Assembly (NCBI RefSeq): GCF_024713975.1
Contig: NC_091108.1
Location: forward strand, 160,001-224,000
Length of the DNA: 64,000 nt
DNA from: Paralichthys olivaceus
Taxonomy: Eukaryota > Chordata > Actinopteri > Pleuronectiformes > Paralichthyidae
Direction of reading: 5' to 3'
A program made the position numbers and the translations under genes. The notes under the pieces were generated by a model, which made no database searches, had not been told where the DNA came from, and saw nothing but the letters and a program-made list of their open reading frames with translations. Below are positions 49,654 through 60,879 of this stretch, piece by piece. Positions within the stretch are counted from its first letter, which is position 1. Each line of letters starts with the position of its first letter.

Positions 49654-52566
49654 TTGGTTCAGGTCTGGTTTAAGTCCGGCTCAGGTCTGGTGTATGTCCA
49701 GCTCACGTCTGGTTTATGTCTGGCTCAGGTCTGGTGTATGTCTGGCTCATGTCTGGTTTAAGTCTGGCTCAGGTCTGGTTTATGTCTGGCTCAGGTCTGG
49801 TCTATGTCCGGCTCAGGTCTGGTTTATGTCCAGCTCACGTCTGGTTTATGTCTGGCTCAGGTCTGGTTTATGTCCGGCTCAGGTCTGGTGTATGTCCAGC
49901 TCAGGTCTGGTTTATATCCGGCTCACGTCTGGTGTATGTCTGGCTCAGGTCTGGTTTAAGTCTGGCTCAGGTCTGGTTTAAGTCTGGCTCAGGTCTGGTT
50001 TATGTCCGGCTCACGTCTGGTGTATGTCTGGCTCAGGTCTGGTGTATGTCCAGCTCAGGTCTGGTTTATGTCCGGCTCACGTCTGGTTTATGTCTGGCTC
50101 AGGTCTGGTTTATGTCCGGCTCAGGTCTGGTTTATGTCCAGCTCACGTCTGGTGTATGTCTGGCTCAGGTCTGGTTTAAGTCCAGCTCAGGTCTGGTTTA
50201 TGTCCGGCTCACGTCTGGTGTATGTCTGGCTCAGGTCTGGTTTAAGTCTGGCTCAGGTCTGGTTTAAGTCTGGCTCAGGTCTGGTGTATGTCTGGCTCAG
50301 GTCTGGTTTAAGTCTGGCTCAGGTCTGGTTTAAGTCTGGCTCAGGTCTGGTTTAAGTCTGGCTCAGGTCTGGTTTAAGTCTGGCTCAGGTCTGGTTTATG
50401 TCCGGCTCAGGTCTGGTTTAAGTCTGGCTCAGGTCTGGTCTGGCACCTCATAGTCCTTCTGCAGCTCCAGGGCCTTGCTGATCCACTTCAGTCGTCTCTT
50501 GTCGGAGAGCTGTGACCACTGTCTCCTCAGCGCCTCCTTCAGCTCCTTTTGACTCACCTGAAACATGACACATGTCAGTTAGCATGTTTCCTTTGCAGCT
50601 GTCTTTCAATGTTCTGATCCAGAACACGATCCAAATCCATCTCTTACGTCAGATCCTGTTCTTCTTCACACAAACTTGTGTAAAATTTGCATGTGTGTAC
50701 CTCTGGGTGCAGCTTCATGTACGTCTTTTTCTCATGGTTGTACCACAGCTGTTGTGGAGTTTTTGGTTTCTCTGGCAGATCGGACTTCTTCCTCTCCTCC
50801 ATTAGCTCCGGATGCTCCTCCCTGCAGGTCAGCTGACGTTAGCACACTAATGCTAACACCACACACTACAATTCTTACGGTTGGTTTAATGTTACAACAC
50901 TTTGTCTTACAGTGACACATAACAGTTAAACAGGCTCATTAAGGTTAGCTGACAGTTAATTAACTGGTCAGTTAACGTACTTGAATCGAGCCATGTTCTT
51001 CTCAAACTCTTCTTTCTCTCGTTGAAACTCTGCGATGTATTTTTGCTGCAGGAAAAGAAAATGTTATTAATCTTGATGGTTATTAATGGTTTGTATTAGT
51101 TGTGGATCAGACTAAGCTGTGATTGGTCGTTGAGACTCGACATACCTTCTTCTTGTCAGGCAGCTCTTTGTATTTCTTGGAAAGAATCTTGGTCAGATCC
51201 AAGTTGCTCATCTCTGGGTGGATTTTAGCATATTTCGCTCTTTTCTCCATGAAGAAGCGAAAGTAGGGAGTCAGAGGTTTTTTAGGGAAATCTGGGTGAG
51301 TCTGAAGAGAAGAGTTTACCTTAGTGTTCACTTTTCTACTGTTTCTGATTCTACTGTTTGTAGTGAGTAGTGTGCATGGTCACTCACCTTCAGTTTCTTT
51401 CCTTTGTATGGATTCTTCACAAACTCGATGGCGTCCACGATGAGCTCTGTCATCGTTCTGTACTTACGAACCTGAAAGACAGGAACAGTTTCAGTAATGA
51501 TGTGATGGGTGAAGGATTAAACTTCCTTAAGACAAAACTAAACGAAAACAGAACACGTTAGAATTTGAACGTTTGACAATAACACATAAAAGGTCAAAGC
51601 TTCCTCATGGGTTCCTCAGGGTTCTGTTCTTGGTCCTTTATTGTTTTTGCACTTGGTTCCTAAATATTGTTTCTTTGCTGTAAATAAATCTTCACATGAA
51701 CAGTTCAGTGATTTTTCATAGGAGCTTGTTCATTTGAACAATTTTACACTTGTTATGAAAAAGTAAATCAAAAGAAAATGAATTCAAAATGAATCAATAA
51801 AGTGTGAACTCAGCAGTTTTCTTCAGCATCTGTTTAAATTTGCTGAACCAACCTTCACTCCCGTCATGTACTCCACTGGAAATGCTACATGAAAAATTTG
51901 AAGTGTTTGAGTCCAGAAGACAGTTCTAGTCTGGAGGTTCTCAACAGAACATTTTAAGACCAAAGAGAAATCACACAGATCCAATCACCTGTAAATAAAC
52001 CTGTTGAAGTGACAACCTCAGAGGTCGTGACCTCTTATCGACGCCCGTACCTCAGTTGACACTTTCTGCCACTTCTGGCGACACATGTCTCCGGTGAAGC
52101 TGCCGAAACAAACTTTCTCCCAGTCAAAGTGTGACTCTGTGGTTTTATACTTCATGGCATCTACGTCCGGCAGCAGACTGCGGATCCTCTCCAGCAGAGT
52201 GAGACAGTCCTCCTTTCTCCAGTCATCTGCATGTACACACGCACACACATACACACACAGTCTGTTGGTCCGTCCTTCAACACTTTCCCTCTGTCTGTGG
52301 TTCTTAGCTCATTGGTTCCTACTAGATGTGTCAGTCGTCAAAGAGACACTCTGTTACTGAGAAACTGATCAATGATGCAAAACATTCCTTTAAAAACGTC
52401 TCAGTCATTTTACGTCAAACAGACAGCAGGATGTGTACAACAGAAGTGTGTAGATGGTGATCAAGGTCACAGGTCAAAGGTCACAGTCAGGTTGATTGTT
52501 ACCTTGTTCACTTTTGACCCTGGAGCTCTGAGACGCAGATACACTGCTGCTGCTGCCGTTCATCAT
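44392..52566 (-). CDS. ubtf: Upstream binding transcription factor (UBF), lacking HMG box 4
   Basis: Nucleolar HMG-box protein that organises active rDNA chromatin for RNA polymerase I. Nineteen coding exons on the minus strand: 52503-52566, 52051-52226, 51388-51471, 51146-51301, 50981-51045, 50701-50821, 50447-50557, 49480-49607, 49140-49281, 49012-49053, 48659-48766, 48409-48567, 46847-46975, 46651-46736, 46224-46413, 46037-46084, 45404-45541, 45195-45293, 44392-44457; 703 aa against 764 in human. N-terminal dimerisation region, then boxes 1 ([20 protein letters not shown]), 2, 3 ([18 protein letters not shown]), 5 ([14 protein letters not shown]) and 6 ([18 protein letters not shown]), and a Ser/Asp/Glu tail ending SDSDSD. 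The box 4 segment has no exon. The 111-nt exon at 50447-50557 corresponds to the one skipped in UBF2. Could be a fish ubtf paralogue rather than the strict orthologue. Confidence 0.94.
44640..45015 (-). mobile_element. LINE 3' tail fragment
   Basis: Reverse complement shows CCTTGAGATAATGTATATTA, the same tail as the element ending at 40412, preceded by TTGTAAAGCTCTTTGATTGC. Includes a short (TA)n run at 44694-44715. In the last ubtf intron. Confidence 0.6.
47040..47215 (+). mobile_element. SINE fragment
   Basis: GCGGTCAGCAGTTTGATCCC is a B-box-like segment followed by the SINE body with CTGAAGTGTCCTTGGGCAAA and an end CATTGAATTGAATGG. The head is missing or degraded. Confidence 0.65.
47216..48325. 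repeat. 19/20-bp minisatellite GTTGTTAGCAGCAGGTTTAG
   Basis: About 56 units, mixing a 20-bp form (GTTGTTAGCAGCAGGTTTAG, with a GCATCAGG variant) and a 19-bp form (GTTGTTAGCAGCAGGTTAA). It fills most of a ubtf intron, immediately right of a SINE. On the transcribed strand each unit carries GCTAAC. Confidence 0.96.
49609..49651. repeat. (AC)n forming a ubtf acceptor tract
   Basis: On the minus strand this is (GT)n ending in GTAG directly at the ubtf exon that starts at 49607. Confidence 0.95.
49655..50440. repeat. 22-bp minisatellite GTCTGGCTCAGGTCTGGTTTAA
   Basis: About 36 units with TTTATG, TTTAAG and GTGTATG variants. The left end meets the (AC)n run and the right end lies within ten bases of the splice donor at 50446. 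Three-phase open frames of up to 183 aa across it come from the 66-bp (3 x 22) superperiod. Confidence 0.95.
51590..51700 (+). mobile_element. Tiny LINE reverse-transcriptase fragment
   Basis: Reads [13 protein letters not shown]-like on the + strand (GGGTTCCTCAGGGTTCTGTT), the conserved VPQGSVLGP box of non-LTR reverse transcriptases, with nothing complete around it. Confidence 0.5.
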
Positions 52567-52689
52567 GCAGCAGGCCCCTCCCTCCTGAACAAACACACAC
52601 AATAAATTGTTGGAAAATTTTTCCACTTCTGCTTTGAATCATTCATACAACATTAATAACACCTTGATAAAACCTGATAGACATTAATA

Positions 52690-52765
52690 ACACCTTGTTA
52701 AGATCTATGAGACAAACTGTGATTTGTGAATATGGGCTGTACAAATAAAATGTGATTGGTGATAG
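52690..52765 (+). mobile_element. L2-like 3' tail fragment
   Basis: CTATGAGACAAACTGTGATT and TGTGAATATGGGCTGTACAA followed by ATAAAATG, the same tail as at 20455-20500. Confidence 0.7.
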
Positions 52766-53222
52766 AAGGTTACAGTTAAATGTAACTGAAGGAAATTGGT
52801 ATGTGATGATTATACTGTAGCGTCTGTGATGCTAGTCAAATGTGTGCATATACAGTTTCAATAGGCAGTAGAAGAAGAACCATGCTGGGATGTATTCTAC
52901 TGTCTCTACAGGATACATCTGTTAAAGGGATAGTTCACCCAAAAGTACTGAAATGGAGGGGGGGGGGGGGTTGAGTCCACTAAACACTTCTGGAGCCTCA
53001 AAAGTTTGTGGCAGCCGATTCTGATACAGTTGAAGTAACAGATTCTTGAGATGTAGTAAAACAACAGAAAAAACACAACACGCCTCCATCCTGCTCCTGT
53101 GATGTCGTCAAGTGTCCACAAGCCCCGACATTCAAATTCAACTGGAAACGACGTCATTTAAGTTATGACCTCATCGGATTCGGCTGCTACAAAGTTTACT
53201 TCTGAGACCCCCCATCGTACTG

Positions 53223-54015
53223 TTGAGTAGATCATTTCACCATTCTATCACTTTAATCATTTTAGCTCATCATTTAACAACTACCAGCTCAGGGCTCTTC
53301 ACAGTAAATGTAGTGATTTCAAACATATCTGATATGATACAGCTTCATCTCCAGTCTGACTCTAGTGATCTGACAATTCATCTATTCAATGAAAACAATG
53401 TGGAGAAAGATTAACAGCACATGTGAAACAGTTTGAAATCAATTCTGCAGCTTCTAAAGCTAATCCTGACATTTAGCTGAGTCTGTGAGATCAGTGCTAA
53501 GAATCTTCTCTTCTGTCTGTGGCGTCACTCCCTCCTCATCACTTCATTTTTTCACATGTGCTCGTATAATCCTCTTCTGGTGCACTAACTCTCACATTCA
53601 GTCAGAGACTTTCTGTCCTGGCGTCTCTTTGCCCTGTTGATTACCACGTTTCATTTTCTGGTAAATATGAGTTTGAATTCTTCACGGAGCTCAATGATCA
53701 TCTTTTGATCTGCTGCAGAAAACACACCACACAGCTTTTTGTCTTTCAGGGACATTCTGTCCTCTTTTCTACAGTCGATTATTCTGGGCTATTTAAAGTC
53801 TGGTTTACTAAAGCCTGGTTCATTAAAGCGTGGCTTATTAAAGTGTGGCTTAATAGGTGTGGTTTATTAAAGTGTGGCTTATTAAAGCCTGGTTAGAACC
53901 AGCCTTGATTAGACCCAAATTAATTTTTTAGTGGACCGGCTTAAGGCTCAAATTCAAGCTAATTCAAGCTGGACTTCTTAACTTGAGTCAGGATTAGTTC
54001 AGCTAGTTTGGTGAG
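53223..54015 (-). mobile_element. Dispersed element copy B, inverted
   Basis: The 53297-53600 part is the near-identical reverse complement of 37573-37872; its right part (53795-53905) has a short run of GGCTTATTAAAG(C/T)-type units homologous to the 15-bp array of copy A, then a right end whose reverse complement reads AAACTAGCTGAACTAATCCT. It has about 190 bp between shared block and array that copy A lacks. Confidence 0.75.
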
Positions 54016-54129
54016 TGTTAAGTCTGTTTGTTTGTAGCAGCTGCTCTCTGACTGAACACAGGGGGCGGTAGAGAGCAGTGGCACCGACTCGTCTCAGCTT
54101 CGTATGAATTCGCTGTGACTCGTTATCGA

Positions 54130-54182
54130 ACATTTGATCAGCTCGAACATTTGATCAGCTCGAACATTTGATCAGCTCGACT
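54130..54182. repeat. 17-bp triplicate
   Basis: Three consecutive copies of CGAACATTTGATCAGCT upstream of ubtf. Confidence 0.9.
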
Positions 54183-54623
54183 GTGATCGATGAAGAGAAG
54201 CATCGGGCCTCCAGCTGCCCGGTGATGTCGTCTGTCCTCCGGCAGGAGGCAGCAATGAGCTCCGCTGGCACGAGGGGAGCTGCACGAGCTGCACGAGCTA
54301 ACGTCACGTTTGATTTAACGAGAAAAGACGAGTGAAAGTGAAAAAAGAGAAAACGGTTGAATTGAAGCAGCGGAGTCGAGTTGTTGAGCTAAAGTGTGAA
54401 ATGATGAAAAAGCGATTGTGCTGTTTTCACATTCATTCGTGTTCTTCGTGTTTTCATTGTTAAACCTCGTCGATGTGACGGATGAAGCCGCCGCTCAGCG
54501 GGAGGAAGAGTCGCTGCTGCCCAACAAGCTTCACTGCGAGGCCGCCATGAATGTTCAGGAGACTCGGGGACAAACGAGCAGAAAACCCGAGAAATCTGTT
54601 TAAAATCACAACTTACTACTCAC

Positions 54624-54850
54624 CTTCCGGTTCAGACAGAAACCCGGGTTCACGCTGCACACCACGGTGCTCGTTAGGATTATTTCAGGACTTTCAAAGT
54701 GTGTGTTTTTCAGCCGTAAACCCCGGGGAGTCAGGTCGAAACGAATCCGACAGAAGGAGCGTCTAGTCCGGTATGAAACTCCGCCCAGCGCCGCAGGGGG
54801 AGGAACTCCGGGGGAAAACATGAGGACAAAGGCGGAGGATGAAACCAGAG
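54624..54850 (-). promoter_or_regulatory. ubtf non-coding first exon and promoter region
   Basis: On the minus strand a strong donor GTGAGT begins at 54623, ending a GC-rich exon candidate; it can splice to the acceptor TTTGTTCAG at about 52587, which precedes the ubtf start codon exon. CpG density is high from 54.75 to 55.25 kb. Start site inferred. Confidence 0.5.
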
Positions 54851-57416
54851 ACAGCGGCTGAGAGCCGGGCTAAGAGCCGAGCCCGAGCCGCGACAGACTC
54901 ACAGACACCAAACAGCTTTTATTCAAAATGTCTCAAATCAGCAGCTTCACACACATTTAACAGTCCGGCTCCAGATGCTCCACCGCCGCTCACACTCAGC
55001 ACGGGACCCGGGGACCCGGGGAGGAGAGCGGCTCCAGGCCCCGAGAGGAGGAACCAAGGTGTCCCGTCTCCTGCGCTCTCCCTCCCCGGCCTGTGGCTGC
55101 TGATCAGCGGCTTGGAGGCGACAGAGGAGCCGCATCCACATGGCGACCCGCCCGCTGACAGCGCACCGTCTGCCGGGTCTGAGCTCACTGTCAGCGGTCC
55201 CCTCCCCCACAGCCGGGGAGGGACAGATCCAATCACCGATCAATCAACACATCAAGTGATCGGTACACCTGTCTCCCGGAAGTGTCCACAGGTGTGTCTG
55301 TGGAGGGGCGGGGCTTTAGTCCAGTTGAGTCAATGAAACACATTTAATATAAAAAGGAGGTTTATCCAATGAACACACACACACACACACACACACACAG
55401 CGTCAACTAACACGGAAGTCTGAAGAATGACGATGAATTGTATTTAATTGTAACTGTATCAAAGTCACATGATTTATTTGCATTTTATCTATGAATGATA
55501 TTTTATAAATGTTCAATTTTGGGGTTTAAAGAAAAAAATTGTCACTAAATAAATAAAAATTAAGGTCGTGTTTTAAATCCTCTTTATATACAGTCTATGG
55601 TTAAATCAGATGCCGATTTGTTTACTGATCTTTCATTTTGAAGGACAAACCTTAAACATCCGGTGCATTCTCTCCATCATGATGAGCTGGATAATGGACG
55701 ATTATTGCGCGTGCGTCATGTTGCAGAATCGATCGATTAATTGATCGATCAATCAATCAATCAATCAAACAATCAATCGGACAGTTTGTGTGTGTGCTTA
55801 TCTGAAAATTAACAGAACACCAGCAGGGGGCAGCATTGGGTCGCAGAGCGTCAGTGTGCTCAGAAGAAGAAGAAGAAGAAGCAGGAAGTGAGGGGACAGA
55901 TTAGCCTGGTTAGCTTCAGGCTAACTGTGATGTGATCGCCACCACCTGAACTGTGAGTTTGATTTGATCTTTATTTAAACTTGTTCATCTACAAACTGAC
56001 TCTGATCGAGCGGTCGTTAACCAGCTGTTAGCTGTTAGCATGTAGCTAAGCGAACTTCTTGTCCGGTTTGACAGTTAGCTCAGAGTTTGGTTCTGAAGTC
56101 ATCAGTTTGGTTCAGCAGGTTCGATCTGACCCGGGTTTAAGTGGAGCTGTCACCAATAACCGGACTGATCCAATAGCAGATAATCCGAGTCAGACCCGGA
56201 ACTACCCGAAATAAGATCCGAGTTGTTCTGTTTTGTTTTTATTGTATTTATCAAAGTCAGAATCGAAGACCTACAACATATCGACACATGAAATACAGAG
56301 GTACATGAGAAGAACCCTAACCCAATCTGTAATGAAGAAGGATGGGTTCAATCTCTGGTTTCTATCTTCTAAGGAAACATCTTATTCCTGAAGGAATTGC
56401 ATCAAATACAATAACATACTCCTTGACTGAAATGAGAGGCTATAACCTGCCATTCAGATCAAATTGTGATATTATTTTGAACCGATTTTCAAGAAATAAA
56501 GATTTATGTGAATAGAGAATGTCCTTATTATTCCAGACGTAATCATTTTGTGGAGAGAAGTTGTGTTTAAATAGCAGAGACCAATTCAAAAGTATCTGCT
56601 TCAGGAAGTTTCACAGTTTGATTGGTATTTTACTAATATTATAATTGCACAATAAAATAAACTCCTATTTGGAAAATACGTCATATTTAGCTCAGAGCCA
56701 CAGACAATGGGCCATGTTTAAAAGATGGACCACAAAACAGCAGAATGGCACAGGTGGGTACAGGTTCACAGGTGGGTACAGGTTCACAGGTGTTTACAGG
56801 TTCACAGGTGTTTACAGGTGGGTACAGCTTCACAGGTGGGGGTAAAGTTTGTTTCTTTCTGTTTGAAGAGGTGAAATCACTACTCTAACACTACTACCAC
56901 TACTTCATATATAGTAACTTCTCTACAGAGAAATATAAACTGAGCTCATCAGAAAAAGAAAAAAACACTTTCAGCCACTGCTCTGATCATTTTCTCAGGT
57001 CGTTGTAGTATTATGACGTACAATAACAATAACTTTGGCCAGTAGAAAATACCATAAAACATTTTAAATGTACTTTTTATTTTACATGTTGAAAGATCAT
57101 CATCTCAAATTTAGAAATAAACTTGTTGCTCTGCTCATATTTACATGATCGGGCTGATGCTGCTCTCTGTCCTTTCATTTCTCTGCTGCAAGCGCAATGC
57201 ATGATGGTTCATATAACTTGATTAGTGACCATTGGTTGTAGACTACTTTTCATGTTGCATTGTGGGAAACAGTGAGTGCACAATAGGGGTATAAAAACTT
57301 GTAGAAGTCACTATAGGCTACAGTAATTAGTGAGTGAGTTTGTACACAGCCCCCCTGAGGTGTTGATGCTAAGCCCCGCCCCTTGTGTACAGGTGTGTAA
57401 ACTGTGTTGACCCCAG
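54851..57416. other. Interval between ubtf and tmub1
   Basis: A CpG-rich block to about 55.26 kb, an (AC)n run near 55373-55400, an ATCAATCA-type run near 55735-55780, then CpG-containing sequence near 55800-55960 that may be the tmub1 promoter with a leader exon ending at a GTGAGT donor (55952). 56220-56720 looks like an old unclassified repeat; 56745-56840 has short CACAGGTG(G/T)(G/T)TACAGGTT repeats. No coding gene seen. Confidence 0.45.
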
Positions 57417-57434
57417 CGGGCGTTGCCGGGGGCG

Positions 57435-59003
57435 ATGGCTCTGATTGAAGGCGTAGGAGACGAAGTGACGCTGCTGTTTGGCTCCCTGCTGCTCCTCATG
57501 GTGCTGCTGCTCGCCTGGATCTCCACCCAGACCTCCGATCCCCCAGAACATCTGTTCACCTCAGCCGCAGACCCCACCCCCTCACCGAGGACCGTACCCA
57601 TCCACCAGGACACGCCCCCCACCGCCAGCACCTCCTCATCATCACCCTCAAGTTCTGTTAGTGACAGTTCTCTGACGGACGCTCCTACCGCCTCCCCTCA
57701 GGAAGAGAAGGGTGAGGAGCGAGGTGGAGGGAGGGGGGAGGGCGGAGGCGATGGTGTGAGGAATAGAGGGGGAGGAGAGGAGTCTCCGCCCTCTCAGAGG
57801 AACATGGTCGTAAGACTGAAGTTTCTTAACGACACAGAGAGAACCGCTCAGGTCAAACCACAGGACACCATTGGATACATCAAACGGTAACTATGGCAAC
57901 TACTACTATACTACCACTACTAAAACATTGTTTACTGTTGCTACTATTGACCTGGACTCAGACCTGGACTCAGAACAGTTCTCAGACCTGGACTCAGAAC
58001 AGTTCTCCGACCTGGACTCAGACCTGGACTCAGACCTGGACTCAGACCTGGACTCAGACCTGGACTCAGACCTGGACTCAGACCTGGACTCAGACCAGTT
58101 CTCAGACCTGGACTCAGATCTGGACTCAGAACAGTTCTCAGACCTGGACTCAGAACAGTTCTCAGACCTGGACTCAGAACAGTTCTCCGACCTGGACTCA
58201 GACCTGGACTCAGACCTGGACTCAGACCTGGACTCAGACCAGTTCTCAGACCTGGACTCAGATCTGGACTCAGAACAGTTCTCCGACCTGGACTCAGACC
58301 TGGACTCAGACCTGGACTCAGACCTGGACTCAGACCTGGACTCAGACCTGGACTCAGACCTGGACTCAGACCAGTTCTCAGACCTGGACTCAGATCTGGA
58401 CTCAGAACAGTTCTCAGACCTGGACTCAGAACAGTTCTCCGACCTGGACTCAGACCTGGACTCAGACCTGGACTCAGACCACGACTCAGACCACGACTCA
58501 GACCTGGACCTAGAATCAGACTGTTCTGTAGTTCCTTCACCTTTCCTGTTCTACACCTGTTGACTGAGAGAACCCACCATGGTTTTGGCTCTTAGTGAGA
58601 CGGTGAAGTTGCGTCACCTGATCAGTGATGTGTTGACCTCTGACCTTTCAGGACCTACTTTGCGGGTCAGGAGCAGCAGGTGCGGTTAATCTATCAGGGT
58701 CAGCTGCTTCAGGATGATGCTCAGACTCTGGCCTCTCTGAACCTCGTCCACAACTGCGTCCTGCACTGTCACATCTCCCAGCATGCTGGACGGGGGGCGG
58801 CGGGGGGGCCGCGGCCTGCTGACCAGGTGGCGGTGGCTCTGAACGTAGGCAGCCTGATGGTCCCGCTGCTGGCTCTCATGCTGTCTGTGCTGTGGTACTG
58901 TCAGATCCAGTACCGGCAGTTCTTCACCGCCCCGGCCACCGCCTCACTGGTCGGAGTTACAATCTTCCTCAGCTTGGTGGCCTTCGGAGTGTACCGCCGC
59001 TAG
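57435..59003 (+). CDS. tmub1: Transmembrane and ubiquitin-like domain protein 1, complete
   Basis: Membrane protein linked in mammals to ER-associated degradation and receptor recycling. Two coding exons, 57435-57886 and 58652-59003, join CG|G in an Arg codon and give 267 aa (human TMUB1 246). Starts [16 protein letters not shown]; an N-terminal hydrophobic helix (about 12-32) is followed by a Ser/Thr/Pro and Gly/Glu-rich linker, a ubiquitin-like fold from about 124 to 200 ([33 protein letters not shown]), and two C-terminal helices (about 216-236 and 246-266) ending in Arg-Arg. [19 protein letters not shown] and WYCQIQYR are TMUB1-like; RQFFTAPAT resembles TMUB2, so the paralogue label is likely but not certain. 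The intron is filled by a 12-bp-based array. ATTAAA at 59246 is a possible polyadenylation signal. Confidence 0.9.
57945..58520. repeat. 12-bp-based minisatellite in the tmub1 intron
   Basis: About 575 bp of GACCTGGACTCA units (12 bp) interspersed with GAACAGTTCTCA/GACCAGTTCTCA blocks. Because every block is a multiple of three, all frames stay open; one gives a (DLDS)n peptide. It is intronic: the tmub1 frame meets TAA right after the donor. Confidence 0.95.
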
Positions 59004-60300
59004 CTGCTCTCTGATTGGCTGTTGATGATGATGTCAGCAGCCAGGCATGGCGCACACTCGCTATGCTCTCTCTGCGACCTCTGACCTCAGAGCTGAACAG
59101 GACTCGAAGCTGCGGGAGGACGCAGACGCTCATAGAGCTAATGTTTGTTTTTGTTTCTGTTGCCATGGAGATGGAATGTGAACCAGGACTTTAATTTTTA
59201 TTTTTTTAATTCTTGTTTGTGTAGGCTCTTTTACCTGTCTGTCTGATTAAAGCTTTTGAAGAGAGAAATCTATTAAATCATTAATTTATCTTGTTGTCCT
59301 ATCTTTTTTTTTCAGAGTGACGACATCACAGACACTGTGATGTCAACAGAGTGATGACATCAGAAACTCATAATAAAAATCTAAAAACACCAAAATCAAG
59401 TCATCATTTACACGAATCAGTGTTGAGCTCAGACCAATCAGATCAGCTGTTCACCTGGACATCATTAGTCCAGGTGAACTGTGGGAGATTTATTTTAATA
59501 CATTTTTATGAGAGGCCGCCCAGAGGTGTCATGTTTTCAGATTGTCCCTCCGTCTTGTTAAGACAATACAATCTTTTTGTGAATGTCCCTTCAAACGTCT
59601 TCAACTCATAACTGACCACAACATGATGTAAATAACATCTTTATGTTCATTATAAACATACGAACTGATTACAGGGGTCAAAGCTGACAGTGATGTCACA
59701 GACAGAAACTGCTGATTGGTGGAGACAACAGCCGCAGTTCAATGATTCACGTGATTTGAATCACCTCGTCATCCTCCTCTTCATCATCACACGAGAGAAC
59801 ACAAACTGTCCTTGTTCATTTCATGTTGTTCATTTCATTGGTGATAAAAGTGTTTGATAATTCTTCATGTGTCAGTTAAGTCACAATCTGTCGTCTTCAC
59901 TACGAATCAACATGTTCACACAAACGAGCCGCCAGGGGGCGACAGAGGAAATAAAACGAATAAATGAAGAGCACATTTTGTGAATTCATCGAGTCCACAG
60001 GTAACTCTGAAGTTTACCTGTTTGTTGTAATTCTGATATTTATGTCACTGTTAAATACACAAATAGAACATGATTAAAAGATCAAATGCAAAGTTTCAAC
60101 ACTTTTACATCGATGTTTGTTCTGACAAAAACACGAAGATCAGCTTCTTCTTCGTTCGGTTAATTGACGGATGGCGACTTACGTCATGGGCGTCACTTCC
60201 TACAACTCACCCTTCTTCCGGTCTCTCGTCACCATTACGTTTAAGCAAGAAGCGCTGTGATTGGTCAATGAGCTCTTCAAGAACCTTGTCGTGATTGGTC
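59004..60300. other. tmub1 3' flank
   Basis: Probable tmub1 3' UTR to about 59.27 kb, then AT-rich DNA. No supported gene. Confidence 0.45.
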
Positions 60301-60480
60301 AGTGGTGTGAAGACATCATGGCGGCGGTTCGCCGCTGTGATGTGTTCGTGTAGAAGAAGAAAACGTGTGCTCTGCACAGTGTCTGAGACTCTTACGATAA
60401 GCTAAAGCTAAAGCTAACAGTGGAAGCTTTCTCACTGACCGAAGGACTGGACCCTTGAGCTAAGCTAACATGCTAACCTG
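60300..60480 (+). promoter_or_regulatory. Candidate promoter/leader of an unidentified + strand gene
   Basis: A short CpG patch with CATCATGGCGGCGGTTCGCC, typical of vertebrate housekeeping promoters (YY1-like CATGGCGGC). The ATG opens a frame of only about 11 codons, so this would be a leader exon. Weak evidence. Confidence 0.3.
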
Positions 60481-60879
60481 CAGCCCTGGACCAGCCGGTC
60501 CCTGGAGGATGTGCTCAGCTGGAGTCATGTGGACCACGTGGACCACGGGTGAACCGAGCCTGTATTTAACAGAATAGAAAAAAGAATAACTGATCAGTTT
60601 GTTTGGTTGTTTCCGGGTTAGAATGTAATGGTGACATTTGATTTTCAGGAGACTTTCACTTCCTGTTTGAGAAAGTGTTCAAATAGTCCATTTTACTTAG
60701 AAACCTTCATAACTAAGTGAAATGACCTGAAGTGTTTCAGAATAAGATCTGTTCAGTTCTCTGAATGATGAGCAAAGGAGCCTCAATGCTTCCTAACTGA
60801 GCTCCTTTAGCAGAGGAAACATCAGGAACGCCAAGGAGTTAGGAAAGTATATGATTTAGTGGTTAAATAACAAAACACA

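Noticed and set aside
49592-50355. Long repetitive open frames ([13 protein letters not shown] type)
   Set aside because: They come from a 22-bp tandem array in a ubtf intron; the frame rotates through three phases every 66 bases.
54839-55336. 165-aa Pro/Ala/Gly frame upstream of ubtf
   Set aside because: CpG-island composition keeps several frames open on both strands; no domain and no conserved start.
57871-58563. 230-aa (DLDS)n open frame
   Set aside because: It lies in the tmub1 intron between well-supported splice sites and is fully explained by blocks of 12 and 15 bases.
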